Positions 11,105-21,877 of a stretch of 64,000 nucleotides of DNA are shown in pieces (the stretch's first letter is position 1; each line of letters opens with the position of its first letter). A program made the translations under genes and the position numbers. The notes under the pieces are model-generated. The model did no database searches, was not told where the DNA came from, and worked only from the letters and a program-made list of their open reading frames with translations. Source of the DNA: Takashimella koratensis (taxonomy: Eukaryota > Basidiomycota > Tremellomycetes > Trichosporonales > Tetragoniomycetaceae); the NCBI GenBank assembly GCA_003116875.1, contig BCKT01000002.1, positions 434,001 through 498,000 of the forward strand, written 5' to 3'.

Positions 11105-13064
11105 TTAGAGACCGATCTCGTCGCTGTAGAAATGAAGAGATTAGCAGCTGTCCGGTTTTCGGGGTCAAGGTGTGATAACTCACGCGTAAGGGAGGACCTG
11201 GACATTTCCGACGGCGACGACTGTTGGCTTGGCCTTGAAGAGCTCGCCAGCGACCTGTAAGACATCTATTAGTAATGTTCTTGGAAACGACTACCCGTCT
11301 GGCCAATTACACCACTCTCCCCTCTCTATCTAGTAGCCGATCCACAACGCAGACTCACCTTGCCGAGGGACGAAGCCGAGACAGCGTCGAGGGAGGCGAA
11401 CGAGGCGTCGGGGGCCGGGATGCTACCAGCGAAGAGGGATGCTGCCGAGTTGGCGAGGATGCTCTCATAAGTCTCGACGTTTGTTGCCTGCTCAAGCTTG
11501 GCCTTGGCGACGGCACGCTTGACGGTAGCGGCGTCGATCGAGCCAGAGCCGGCGGCCTTGATAGCTGCCGCGACCTCGGTGGCGACGGTGCGGACGCCCT
11601 CGTTGGTGGGTGCGGAGACGACGACGGCGAGGAGGGAAGCGTCAGTGTAAGGGAGGAGGACGGCACGGGCGGAGGCGCCAGGGACCTTGGAGGCCGCCTG
11701 GGCGAGCGGGGTGGACCCGACCGACCACTTGACGGCCGGGACGCCGCCGAGGATGTGCGGGAGCGCGATGAGGTCGGCCGACGCGGAGCTGGCGACACCG
11801 TACGCGATCACGAGGGTCGGCTGAGCGAGCGGGTTCGCGTGCGAGTCGAGGGAGACACGAGCCTCACCACCGTAGTAAGTCGAGCTTCCGGCGGAGAGAG
11901 TCGCGGCGCCCGCAGAGGGGGAGTTGGCGCCGAACGCGCTCTCAACGGCCTTGGCGAGCGCGTCGCTCGAGATACCGGTACCCAAGACGGCGAGGTTGGA
12001 CTTTGCGAACGCGGCGTTAGCGAACGATTTGACGTCAGCGAGCGAGACGGGGTGCGCAGCGTTCGCGAACAAGCTGTTACCGAGCCCGCGACGGAACGCG
12101 ACCTGGTGCGCGAGGTCAAGAGCGACAGTGGTAGGCTCGACGGAAGCGGCAAGGGACTCGGCCTCGACGGTAGGGAGGACGAGCTCAGAGTACTCGTGCG
12201 CGTGGTAGTGGGTGGACGAGAGGACCGACGCGAGGAGGGGCAGGAAGTGGGCCCTGGGCCATGTTAGTCACCGAGGTGGGAGAGGAGCTGACGATAAAGA
12301 GGAGAGAAAGGTGAAGAGAGTAGGAAGAAGGGCTTGAGAAGAGCGGACTACTTACTCGTCGCCGCGGAGGAACTCGGCAGTGAGGTAGAGGTGCTCCCTC
12401 GACAAAGCGGCCGAGAGGACACCGCCGTAAAGCTCCGTCTCACGAACCGTCTTGAGCGCGGAACCCGACGCCGTAGACTGGGGTAGGTTAGCAAGTGTCT
12501 ACGCCAGCGCTGTTTGATCGAAGGTATGAAAACGGTGAGGGAGAGAGGTGAGGGGATGAACCAAATTGGCGGTGGCAGAGAGCAATTGCTTCGCCCTCTC
12601 TTGACCGATGGAAAGAGAGCCGTACGGCTAGTAGGCTAGCTCTCCGCTGACTACTTTCGCTCCCGAGTCCTTGCTCTAAACCAAACAAGTCGATCCACCA
12701 GTCCTATTCACCTCTCTCCACCTCCTAACAACTTTTTTTTTTCTTCTCTCCACTTCTCTCCGCCGATCTTTTCCTTTCCAACTCGGTCCTCCCTCCCTTT
12801 TCAACCTCTTCTGAACCTTTCCCCAACCCGGTTCCTGAGACTCACCTTGAAAGCAAAGTTTTTCAAAACAGCCGCGACACCGGGGCTCGACTCGTACCTG
12901 CTCCCTGCTTTGGCGACGACGGTGATACTAGTCGTTGCGGGTTTAACGCCAGTCTCGATCGCGGCGACTTTGACGCCGGCGGCATCGACGACAGAGGCGT
13001 ACCCGCGAACACCGGAGCGCAGGGAGCGGGCGGCCGAGCGCGGGACAGAGCGGAGAACGGACAT
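11105..13064 (-). CDS. QCR2: ubiquinol-cytochrome c reductase core subunit 2 (M16 peptidase family)
   Basis: Core protein 2 of respiratory complex III, mitochondrial inner membrane, matrix side. Five exons. The N-terminus MSVLRSVPRSAARSLRSG is an Arg/Ser-rich mitochondrial presequence. Then VAAIETGVKPATTSITVVAKAG, and after splicing STASGSALKTVRETELYGG, SREHLYLTAEFLRGDE and AHFLPLLASVLSSTHYHAHE. The region where M16 peptidases carry HxxEH has no such motif, as expected for a non-catalytic core 2 subunit. The long exon continues with the second half-domain (AAATLSAGSSTYYGGEARVS, LPHILGG, VKWSVGSTPLAQ). The last exons give VAGELFKAKPTVVAVGNVQ and the terminal DEIGL followed by TAA at 11105-11107. 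Ala-rich composition and about 430 residues fit fungal QCR2. Confidence 0.93.
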
Positions 13065-13998
13065 GAGGAAGGGTAGGAGGGTTAGGTGAGGAGTGAGGGG
13101 TGAGAGGTGGGGGTGTGAGATCGAAGATGTGGTGTGGTGAAGATGGGATGGGATAGGTCGACCCGCGGAGATGGAAATCGTCCACCAAGGTGGGATTAGG
13201 AAGAGGAGGTGGAGTCTAATGACGATTGTAATGGAATCACTGCATTGTAATTGCACGTTTGTATTCGCCAAGGGGGTGTGCTTTTGGACGGCCGGGATAG
13301 GACGGAGCGAGAGTCCCCGCCAGGAAGGGTGCCACAGTCACTTCCCCCTGCGATAAATCCCGAAACACCGAGCCACCCATACATACACAACGTCGCTCTT
13401 GCTCGTGGCGGCTGACGTCGATCTCTCAGCCCCGTACCGCTGGCACCACTCTTCGTCTCAGACACTTCTGTCAGTCTGGGATACGCTTCAACCGTACTTC
13501 TGAGCAGTGTGCATACAATGACCAGACCGGGCTACAGACGGCAACGGTCGCGATCAGCCAGGCGGTCTAATCTGTCAACTATCGACTATAGATGACGGCG
13601 AGGAGAGGAGGGGAAGAGGGGAAGTGATGGATCCTAGCTGCCACTTGCTCTCCACTGAGCTGGAGCTCAGACCGCCTGCCTGTCGAGCCGGAGAGAGAGG
13701 AAGGGAGCGGAATGACCGAAAACGGTTGGACATGCCGATGCTATATGAGTGAGAAGAAGGGAAGGGGAGAGGAAGGGCTAGGTGATATTATGAGTGAAAC
13801 AGGAAAGGGGCAGAGATGAGATGGGGAAAGTACGATGAGAGGCGGTGTGTCCAAGCGCTTTTCACGTAGAGAGATGAGGAATGGGGAGAGAGACTGGTGC
13901 GTGATATGAATGAGAGGACAATGCTGAGTGAGTCGAGAGAATGAGAAAAGCAAGAGATGTGTTCAATCTCGCCCGATTCCTTTCCACCAATCACCACT
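13065..13998. other. intergenic, QCR2 promoter and Hsp70 3' flank
   Basis: About 930 bp. The QCR2-proximal part (13065-13200) is purine-rich on the + strand. I saw no gene. ORF-like stretches at 13740-13960 are frame read-through beyond the Hsp70 stop. Confidence 0.5.
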
Positions 13999-15501
13999 CT
14001 AGTCCTTCTTCTTCTCGCCCTCGGTCGACTCGCCCTCAGATGCGGGCTGCTCAGAGGCACCCGACTCGCGGGCCTCGGCGTTGCGCTTCTCGTAGACCTA
14101 ATTTCGATATCAGCGAATGTACAAAAGTCACACGAAAAATCTCCAAACCCGTTGCTCACCTTCTGGAAGAGGCCGAGAGACGCCTGCTGGGCAGCGTCGA
14201 GGGCGGTCTTGATGTCCTCAGCCTTGATCGAAGCGTCACCAGCGGCACCCTTGGCCGAAATCTCACGGAGCTCGCCGAGGAGCTTCTTGACCTTCTCCTT
14301 CTCAGCAGCGTCAAGCTGGCTCTCGAACTCGGTCATGCTCTTCTCAGTGTCGGTGACAAACGACTCGCCCTTGTTGGCCTCCTCGATAACCTGGCGACGG
14401 GCCTTGTCGGTCTCAGCGTATCGCTCGGCGTCGGCAACCATCTTCTCGATCTCGTTGTCGGAGAGACCCGAGGACGAGGCGATGGTCATCGACTGCTCGC
14501 GGTTGGTGGCCTTGTCAATGGCCGAAACGTTGACGATACCATCGGCGTCAATGTCGAACGAGATCTGGATCTGGGGGACACCCTTGGGCGCAGGCGGGAG
14601 ACCGGTGAGCTGGAAGTTGCCGAGCATCTTGTTGTCACGAACAAGCTCGCGCTCGCCCTGGTAGACCTTGACCTCGATGGCGGTCTGGCCGTCAGCGGCG
14701 GTCGAGAAAGTCTGCGACTTCTTAGTCGGGATGGTAGTGTTGCGGTTGATCAAGCGGGTGAAGACACCGCCGAGGGTCTCAATACCAAGGGAGAGAGGGG
14801 TGACGTCGAGGAGGAGAATGTCGGTGACGTTACCGGCAAGGACACCGGCCTGGATGGCAGCACCCATGGCGACAGCCTCGTCGGGGTTGACACCCTTGGA
14901 CGGGTCACGGCCGAAAGTCGACTTGACGGTGTCGATAACACGGGGCATACGAGTCTGGCCACCGACGAGGATGACCTCGTTGATGTCCGAGGCCTTGACA
15001 CCGGCATCGGAGAGCGCCTTCTTGCATGGGTCAATGGTGCGGTCAACAAGGGGCTTGACGATCGCCTCGAGCTTGGCACGAGTAAGCTGGATGTTGATGT
15101 GCTTGGGGCCTTCGGCAGTGGCGGTGATGTAAGGAAGCGAGATGTCGGTGGACGACGAAGACGAGAGCTCGATCTTGGCGCGCTCAGCGGCCTCACGGAT
15201 ACGCTGGATCGCCATCTTGTCCTGGGAGACGTCGACGCCAGAGTCCTTCTTGAACTCGGCGAGGATGTGGTTGACGAGGGAGATGTCAAAGTCCTCACCA
15301 CCGAGGTGAGTGTCACCGTTGGTCGACTTGACCTCGAAGACGCCCTTCTGCATCTCAAGGATAGAGATATCGAAGGTACCGCCACCCAAATCGTAGACGG
15401 CGATGATACCGGACTCAGCCTTGTCAAGACCGTAGGCAAGGGCGGCGGCGGTGGGCTCGTTGATGACACGGAGGACCTCGAGGCCAGCGATCGAACCAGC
15501 G

Positions 15502-15533
<32 letters not shown>

Positions 15534-16383
15534 ATAGGCCGGGACAGTGATGACGGCGTGCTTGACGGGCTTGCCGAGGTACTGCGAGGCCGTGTCCTTC
15601 ATCTTGCCGACGACGAATGCACCGATCTGCGAAGGCGAGTACTTCTCACCACGAGCCTCAACCCAAGCATCACCGTTGGTGTGGGCGACAATCTTGTAAG
15701 GGACGTTGGAGATGTCCTTCTGAACCTCGGCGTCCTTGAACTTGCGACCGATCAATCGCTTCGAGGCAAAGATGGTGTTCTCGCCGTTGACAACAGCTTG
15801 TCTCCGTGCGGGCTGGCCGACAAGACGCTCGCCATCTGTGGATGTCAGCGACGGATCATTTTGTTGCCACCAGCTCAGCCGCGGTACTCACCCTTGGTGA
15901 AAGCAACAACGGAAGGAGTGGTACGGGCACCCTCAGAGTTTTCGATGACCTTGGCGGTGTTGGCCTCGAAGATGCTGCATGACAGTCAGTTCCCGTATCA
16001 CAATCCGCATACTGCGCCGCTCATAGGCTAAGATCTCCGCTCCATCGTGCCCCATCCAAATCTCCTCTGGCGGCAAAAGCTCCACTCACGAAACACAAGA
16101 GTTGGTGGTACCGAGATCGATACTGAGTGTATGTCAGCTTTGCTGCATGCCTGGGAACCTATTCCAAACAGCCAACGACTTACCCGATGACGGGGCCGTT
16201 GACCTTGCTGCTGTTGAATCGGCGGGGGACAACGGGGACAGCGGAGCGCTATAGGCAACGTCAGCGATGACCACCTCGGGCAAAAGACAAGTAAAGCGCA
16301 GTGGACGGCAGACGACTCACGGCAACGGCGTTGCGGAGGGAGAGTGCTGGGGCAGCACGGAGGGATCGGGTGATGCCGTACAT
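13999..16383 (-). CDS. SSC1: mitochondrial Hsp70 chaperone
   Basis: Matrix DnaK-type chaperone, motor of protein import and folding. Multi-exon at the 5' end. The start [19 protein letters not shown] is a presequence. After splicing: [40 protein letters not shown], then the long exon from about 15838. Nucleotide-binding landmarks: [42 protein letters not shown] and the [13 protein letters not shown] loop. Substrate-binding domain: [53 protein letters not shown] (here [15 protein letters not shown]). An intron at about 14100-14160 separates the last exon, which gives [13 protein letters not shown], an E/S-rich tail and the stop at 13999-14001. The mitochondrial assignment rests on the presequence and the GIDLGTTNS context, and on the lack of the EEVD and HDEL tails of cytosolic and ER Hsp70s. 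Confidence 0.96.
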
Positions 16384-16871
16384 GACGAGCTGTGCTTGTC
16401 TTTTGGGTGGAGGGTGGGAGAGGATGGAAGAGGATGAGGATGAGGTTGGGGTAGAATGGAAAAGGTAAAGGTGGATGCGAAAAAATAAAGAAAAAAAAAA
16501 GACGGCAGGTGGAGGGTGAAAAAAATCTGGTGCATTCGATCATCGCCTAGTACGGTGGGGGGTGTGTGTGTCTGTGTGTGTGTGTGTGTGTGTGCGTGTG
16601 TGCGTGCACCCTGGAGTCATCGGCCGCTTGTCGGCTGTAAAACCAGCACCCGTCGCCGCTACCCTGACCCCAATCCTCTCCATCGTCGGCGTTATCACCC
16701 ACCTATTTCTCAGCCAAATGAACCCCCCACCTATAACTCCGAGGGTGGCACCCCTCCGACCTATCCGATTCTATCCGTTTGCTTGATCCTTGTTTTTCAG
16801 ATTCACAACTTGTCAAAAATCATATCCTCATTCACCACCACCACCAACCACCAATCACCGCGGCAACTACC
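16384..16871. promoter_or_regulatory. divergent promoter region, SSC1 / small membrane protein
   Basis: Intergenic between divergent starts. Purine-rich near SSC1 (16390-16510), a GT microsatellite in the middle, pyrimidine-rich near the + gene. I looked for arrays of alternating GAA/TTC heat-shock units and saw no convincing one. Confidence 0.45.
16562..16605 (+). repeat. imperfect (GT)n microsatellite
   Basis: About 44 bp of GT units interrupted by tct and gcg variants, between SSC1 and the small + gene. Confidence 0.93.
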
Positions 16872-17123
16872 ATGGCGCCCCTCCTCCTCTCCCACTTTCG
16901 CGCACGGCATCGCTCTGTTCTCACCTCCCTCTTCACCGCCACTTTCCTCGGCGCAGTCGTCGTCGTTGCTTTCCCTTGCCCCGCTCGATCCGATTTCACG
17001 CGGTTACAAGGAACAACCATTGAGAGCGGATCGATAAGCGAATCCGATAGCGCGTATTCGAAGAAACCAGAGGTCGTGGTGATGATGAACCAAAGAGGTC
17101 GGAGGCGGTTTTTGGAGGAGTAG
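16872..17123 (+). CDS. small single-helix membrane protein, unrecognised
   Basis: 83 residues, single exon, start context aactaccATGG is good. The N-terminus MAPLLLSHFRARHRSVLT is basic and amphipathic. It is followed by a hydrophobic helix (residues about 20-40, FTATFLGAVVVVAFPCPA), then a polar tail ending RRRFLEE. This layout (short basic N-terminus, one helix, soluble C-terminus) is common in small inner-mitochondrial-membrane assembly factors, but I recognise no family. The neighbour is mitochondrial Hsp70 on the other side of a shared promoter. Function unknown. Confidence 0.6.
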   Translation: MAPLLLSHFRARHRSVLTSLFTATFLGAVVVVAFPCPARSDFTRLQGTTIESGSISESDSAYSKKPEVVVMMNQRGRRRFLEE

Positions 17124-17519
17124 AAGCATTTCACAGGAGCTGGTTTCGGTGATTCAGGCTAGCAGTGAGTCTAGAGTCGGCCGTCGGTGTCGAAGTGGGT
17201 CGCTGACAGGGGCTAGCCAATCATCTCGGAGTGTTTCGTGGCATCGCCTGTTCACCTTTCGGGATCACTCGCATATCATATTTCAACGACATCCACGCAT
17301 CGCATCGCATCAATACCCAGCACACGCAGCACCCATGTCCAAACTATAACGACCACCGCGCCTCACTCGGCAAACGCTCATATTAGATTACTTCCATCGC
17401 CTGCTATGGCGTCAACCTACTGTTGTTTGTAATGTTACTCATTCAAGCTAGACAAGATCACTCGTGCTCCGTTCAGGCCGCCTTCGGCCGACTTGGGACG
17501 CGTGGTACGCGTACATTGG
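17124..17519. other. intergenic
   Basis: No gene recognised. Contains only short overlapping ORFs without domain content. Confidence 0.4.
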
Positions 17520-17831
17520 TCAGTTGAATGGCTCTGTGGTTTGAACGACCTGAATATCAGAGCCCCATTCTCTTTGCTCAAAGTAGACAGGCTTGTCTCC
17601 ATTTGCTGTCTCCGTTTGATCAATAATCGTGGGTTCACGAGTCTTCTCACCAATTTTGATCTGGACATCGGCGGAAGACGCGCCACCGATTAGCGTGATA
17701 TGGTCGGTCTCTGCCTCAGCACCGGGGATCGGAGGCGTGCTCTCAGCGTACATTGATTCAGAGCTTCGTGCTGTCCCTGCGTCATCCACCAATAATTGAG
17801 CCTGTGGGGCGCCTAGCTTTCGACTGAACAT
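17520..17831 (-). CDS. hypothetical protein, 103 residues, weak call
   Basis: Single ORF from ATG at 17831 (MFSRKLGAPQAQLLVDDAG). It is acidic, with a run VYFEQREWGSD near the C-terminus. A separate in-frame start at about 17919 (MSSDEDLSTLNGVV, 45 codons) overlaps it in another frame. I could not find a splice joining the two. The YFEQREW run recalls the YF...EW motif of the three family 1 genes just downstream, but the rest does not align, so membership is not claimed. May be a remnant. Confidence 0.3.
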   Translation of the reverse strand: MFSRKLGAPQAQLLVDDAGTARSSESMYAESTPPIPGAEAETDHITLIGGASSADVQIKIGEKTREPTIIDQTETANGDKPVYFEQREWGSDIQVVQTTEPFN

Positions 17832-18741
17832 CTGTTCCAGTCGCGCTCAAGATGGATGCGGCAACGGACTGTGGATGAACAACACCGTTCAAAGTAGAAA
17901 GATCCTCGTCACTGCTCATGTCTGATCACGAAATGCCGATAATGTCCAGAAATAGCAAGTATGCAGGAGTCAAGTAGGAGTGGAGGAGAAGGGAAAGCTT
18001 ATATACAGTGCAGTTTGGTGTTTGGGTCCAAGCCTTATCTTGACATCAGAGGATAGACAGCAGTCAAGCGCCTTCCTTTCCCACGGACCAGAAAAAAGGA
18101 TGTTGCTGCTAGCCTCAACCCCACTGGTATATGACGGTCAAGCGGCTGAAAGGAACTATGGTCTGTGACATTGAAGGCGAAGGGGAACAGAGGTGGGTGT
18201 TTTTTTGCCTAGACTTGGGAGCAAAAACGGATGTTTCACGATAGCCACGCGCCAGCGGTGGACAGCGAGCCCTTCTTTTCAGTCAGTTTGGACGGGCTAT
18301 CCGGTCTGGCTTATCAGCAAAGGGGAGAGATGAGTATATCAGTCGTCTCTGTGGATGTGTCCAGTCCAAAGCCTCGTCACGCAGACCCTGGTGCATTATT
18401 AAGCTATCGTTGCTGAGAGTCGAAAGACGAGTGTGAACTTCTCCGCGTACAATTCCGTGCAAGAATCCTCAATAAAATCTGCAAGTTGTTTCGGCCAAGC
18501 TGGTGCCCTCGATTTTTAGAACATGACTCTGAAGAAGGCTGGAAGGATCCCTCGAACAGGTAAACGAAAGTTACTGATTGCTAAAAGTGGTTAGCAAAGG
18601 CGTGCTTCACATGTCGTTCCCTCTTCCCTCTTTGTCCCGTCTAAACTCCATGCATTGAACAATGAGCTGCCAGCCACCCCGGGGAGCTACGTGGTGAACT
18701 GAAGTCATCATGTGTGAAGCGTATCAGAGGTATCCGCTCAT
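17832..18741. other. intergenic flanking the family 1 array
   Basis: About 900 bp without a supportable gene, apart from the 45-codon ORF near 17790-17919 noted with the preceding entry. Composition looks less GC-rich than the housekeeping block. Confidence 0.4.
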
Positions 18742-19377
18742 CTACAAAATCGTCACCCTAGTCTTGCATTCAACTGGACCCACTTTCGTCCTCCAGGCAA
18801 CTGAAGGTGACGAGGAAAAGGCTTCCGTCCTTGTAGGGAAAAAGTAATTGTTCTTGCGAGTCCATTTGGGTTCTCCAAATTGACTCGGTTCAACCGCGGG
18901 ATCACGGGTGAACCACAGCCCCTCGTGCGCTATGAGCGTGTCGGTGGCTTTCTGCACGACGCTTTGGCCAAGAGAAGTCCATTCTTCGGATTCGAAATAT
19001 CCCGCATCGGTTTCATGACCTTCTGCTGCCTCGAACTTGAGCGGTGCGTAAATCTGTGTGAAGGCCTCCACTGCTTTCTTGTCCAATGTAAAAGGGATTT
19101 CCGGTTCAGAAGGTTGAGAGATCGCTGTGGTATCAGCCAGCACCGACTCCATTGTCTGTCTACCGGCAAGTGGAACAGCTTTGGCAGTATATCCGCAGTG
19201 CTCGATATTGATCACGACCTTCAATGGCTCGCCTGTATAAGGGTTTTCAGCAAGCCCCGATACTCTTCCTGTACAAAACACGGAGTCTACTCGATATTTG
19301 GTAAGCTCAAGGTGAAACTGAGCAAAGGTTTGAGGCTGAGTTGTGTCGCCTGTTGATGTGATCCTAGCAGAAGACAT
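18742..19377 (-). CDS. family 1 paralogue A, unknown function
   Basis: 211 residues, intronless, no signal peptide or membrane helix. First of three tandem same-strand paralogues. Shared blocks: TFAQFHLELTKYRVDSVF (residues about 17-34), a beta-like strand GEPLKVVINIEHCGYTA, FTLDKKAVEAFTQIYAPL and YFESEEWTSLGQSVVQKA. The C-terminus NYFFPTRTEA..WRTKVGPVECKTRV looks like paired beta strands. No catalytic motif recognised. The alpha/beta pattern with a repeated YF...EW block is real across the three copies, but the fold and role are unknown. Confidence 0.72.
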   Translation of the reverse strand: MSSARITSTGDTTQPQTFAQFHLELTKYRVDSVFCTGRVSGLAENPYTGEPLKVVINIEHCGYTAKAVPLAGRQTMESVLADTTAISQPSEPEIPFTLDKKAVEAFTQIYAPLKFEAAEGHETDAGYFESEEWTSLGQSVVQKATDTLIAHEGLWFTRDPAVEPSQFGEPKWTRKNNYFFPTRTEAFSSSPSVAWRTKVGPVECKTRVTIL

Positions 19378-19986
19378 GGTGATTCTAGCCTATGGCGGTA
19401 AGGTGAAATAGCTAGTGGTGTGACTTTGGTGAAGAGACGAGAAGGAAATAACAGAAAGAGACCAGCCAACCTGGTAGTGGGGACTATCATGTGGTTCTCT
19501 CGCACAGTTTTTTTAGCCCCCAGTTTATGACCTGGTTTGGACTCTAAAAGCCAGACCGCGGTTGTTCGAGTATCTCCTTTGTGAGGGTTTGCAAAGAGAT
19601 CGCCAAAACTCGGATCTTGGGGGCAACGGGGAAAGCTCAAAAGGAGAGCTTGAAAAGAGGTGGCACCTCAACAGTCCCAGATGCGTTTCACACGTTTTGG
19701 AGGTTGTGGATCATCCACCTGAAAACGACGTCGGGGTACTAAAACAAAACAGATGTGCTCTCCAAGTACGCAATTGGGGAGTGCAAACCTGCGCTAGCGC
19801 CCACCCTCCTGGTGGTGGTGACAACTTGCGCTTCTCCTCCATAACAAGACTAGGCGAGTAGCTGGACATGGCCCCACATGAAACAGGTAAGCCCGAGATG
19901 GGTGCTCTGTTACCAGACATTTCGCCATGATATGTATTACATGAGAGACGGTGTGAAGCTCTGGAAAACTCGGGACACAGAGTCAT
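19378..19986. other. intergenic within the family 1 array
   Basis: Spacer of about 600 bp between paralogues A and B. Short ORFs only. Confidence 0.4.
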
Positions 19987-20559
19987 CTAGTCCGTGGTAT
20001 CCTCAGCCTCGACAAATTGACACTTGGTGATGATCGAACTGCCTTCTTCAAAAGGAAGAGTGTAGATCGTACCGGTGTCATCCCAAGTTCCCTTCCCATG
20101 ACCTTCCCAGGAAACCTTTTGGTCATGATGAGACCAACAACCATCCGCGCCTGACATGTGTAAAGCCATTTCTTTACCAAGAACGTGTCTTGTATCATCC
20201 CAATCGGAAGAACGAAAGTATTCTGTGCTGTTTCCGGAAGTGGCTTGGTAAAACTGGGCTGCAATCACCTTGGTTAGATCTTCCACAGCCTTTTTGTCAA
20301 CAGTGAACATCACGTCGTCTCTTTGCTTAGCTGCCCCGGTATTTGTGAGGTAGGAAAGATGATCGAGCACCAAGATGAGCTCCAGTGGCTTTTCCGTGGA
20401 CTTTTCCTCTGGGCGGACATCAAACCCAATGTCGATGAACGTATGAACAACGGACCCATTTGTCAAAGCAGAATGAAACTGTTTGAAGGTGTGAAGCGAC
20501 GAAGTTGCCGCAATGGACTCTGAGATGGTAGGGAGAACGATAACAGTAGAGTTGATCAT
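19987..20559 (-). CDS. family 1 paralogue B, unknown function
   Basis: 190 residues from the ATG at 20559 (MINSTVIVLP). The open frame extends further upstream, but only with a TTG at its end, so the ATG is preferred. Blocks shared with A and C: TFKQFHSALTNGSVVHTF, EKPLELILVLDHLSYL, FTVDKKAVEDLTKVIAAQFY and YFRSSDWDDTRHVLGKEM. The C-terminus is strand-rich (GTWDDTGTIYTLPFEEGSS). No domain recognised. Similarity to A is roughly one residue in three or four over the blocks by eye, so the duplication is not recent. Confidence 0.7.
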   Translation of the reverse strand: MINSTVIVLPTISESIAATSSLHTFKQFHSALTNGSVVHTFIDIGFDVRPEEKSTEKPLELILVLDHLSYLTNTGAAKQRDDVMFTVDKKAVEDLTKVIAAQFYQATSGNSTEYFRSSDWDDTRHVLGKEMALHMSGADGCWSHHDQKVSWEGHGKGTWDDTGTIYTLPFEEGSSIITKCQFVEAEDTTD

Positions 20560-21130
20560 TCTGTCGATGTGATTGTCGAGTACAGTAGAGTAGTTTGAAG
20601 ATGATGGGATGAGTTGGTGGGACGTGGTTGGAACAGCCAGAGTCTCCTTCAGAGGCTGGGGCGGTGGTGACTCCTTTGGCCGGCAAGACGAGAATGCGCC
20701 TTTGCAGTAAGCTGGGCTGTCGGCATCACTCCTTTTAGCCTTACAGCGGGTGAAAGGATCGGCAGTCGGCGTGGATAACAAAGGTTGTTTGGAGCATTTG
20801 TCAGTGAAACATACCAACAGCGCTGTCTCAAGAGCACTTCAAACACTGCATGCCAGCGCTCCTACAAAGGTCGGCATAGTGGTTCGCCTTTCTGATCGCA
20901 AGAGACGCCGCGCATAGTACCAGATCGACGTAGTGTAAGACTGACTGTGTGAGAATTGCTATCATAAGCCGCTCTGTTGGTTCTGTCTCACAAAGCAGAC
21001 CATAGCACGGTGTCGGTAAATGGCTGATGGCAAAAACATACGTAGGCAAGGTTATTGCTGAATGCATTCACGCACGGGCATCGCCCTCGATCACCTGACA
21101 CTGCATCTACCCGGCGACAGACACAAACGC
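20560..21130. other. intergenic within the family 1 array
   Basis: Spacer between paralogues B and C. The part 20560-20817 is open in the B frame but lacks an ATG. Confidence 0.4.
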
Positions 21131-21877
21131 TCATTTCTTCTTCCCCAAGAAGGCAAGCTGACAGGAAGATTCGATCACAACCTTTCCCCTTCCACTGCCT
21201 GTTGGAATGGGTGCAGTGGAGCTGGAAGTGACACTTGCGGAGCTGCTCGCAGAAGGACCATTTGCCTTCCGCTCAGTGTCCAAGCATTGGTATTTCACAG
21301 TCAACTTGGTACCTCCGCTCGTGGTGTAAACATAGGTCGAGGTATCTGTCCACCCAGGCGGCAGTTCCTCAACATTCTCTTCAAGTTCTTCCTTCAGATG
21401 TAGCCAGGCACCAGACGGCAAATTGAGCAGCTCCTTCAACGTGTGGTCTATAGCCTGGCATGCAGCTCTATCCCACTCCGTCGTATTGAAGTATTCTTCA
21501 TCATGGCTCGAAGCAACACCGGACAGCACCGGGACGAGCGTCTTGGCAAAGTCTTGCGCGGCTCTACGACTGAGGGTGAACCCGAATTTGGGAAGTTGGA
21601 ATCCTCGTCTGTCTTGCTCTGTTGTCGGCATCGACTTGTACGAGAAATTCAGGAGAGTAACAGTAAAACGCAAGGGGAGGTTGTCGTCGACATCGCTTGT
21701 TTCGACCTCCAATATCGAACGACAAAATGTGTCTCGAATACGCCAGTGGTTGTACTGCGTCATGTGATCTTTGAAAGACTCCAGCTGATCGGTCTGATTG
21801 ACGTTAGACCAGGCAGTGGGGCCCACTGCGCATGAGATTGTAGATGCCGCCCTGGAGGTGGTAGTAGGTGTCGCCAT
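21131..21877 (-). CDS. family 1 paralogue C, unknown function
   Basis: 248 residues, intronless, ATG at 21877 (MATPTTTSRAAST). Shared blocks: SFKDHMTQYNHWRIRDTF, DNLPLRFTVTLLNFSYKS, FTLSRRAAQDFAKTLVPVL and YFNTTEWDRAACQAIDHTL. The C-terminus has strands (TYVYTTSGGTKLTVKYQC), a Ser/Ala-rich linker and ends CQLAFLGKKK. Longer than A and B at both ends. Function unknown. Confidence 0.7.
   Translation of the reverse strand: MATPTTTSRAASTISCAVGPTAWSNVNQTDQLESFKDHMTQYNHWRIRDTFCRSILEVETSDVDDNLPLRFTVTLLNFSYKSMPTTEQDRRGFQLPKFGFTLSRRAAQDFAKTLVPVLSGVASSHDEEYFNTTEWDRAACQAIDHTLKELLNLPSGAWLHLKEELEENVEELPPGWTDTSTYVYTTSGGTKLTVKYQCLDTERKANGPSASSSASVTSSSTAPIPTGSGRGKVVIESSCQLAFLGKKK

Noticed and set aside
11275..12267. 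A 330-codon + strand ORF opposite QCR2
   Set aside because: Antisense shadow with a low-complexity G/D/R composition.
13941..16031. A 696-codon ORF on the + strand opposite mitochondrial Hsp70
   Set aside because: Antisense shadow of a highly codon-biased gene; no domain, and it ends with the Hsp70 exons.
16384..16871. Heat-shock element array in the SSC1 promoter
   Set aside because: Scattered GAA and TTC triplets but no run of three properly spaced units.
17520..17831. Fourth member of family 1
   Set aside because: Shares only a YFEQREW run; the other blocks are absent.
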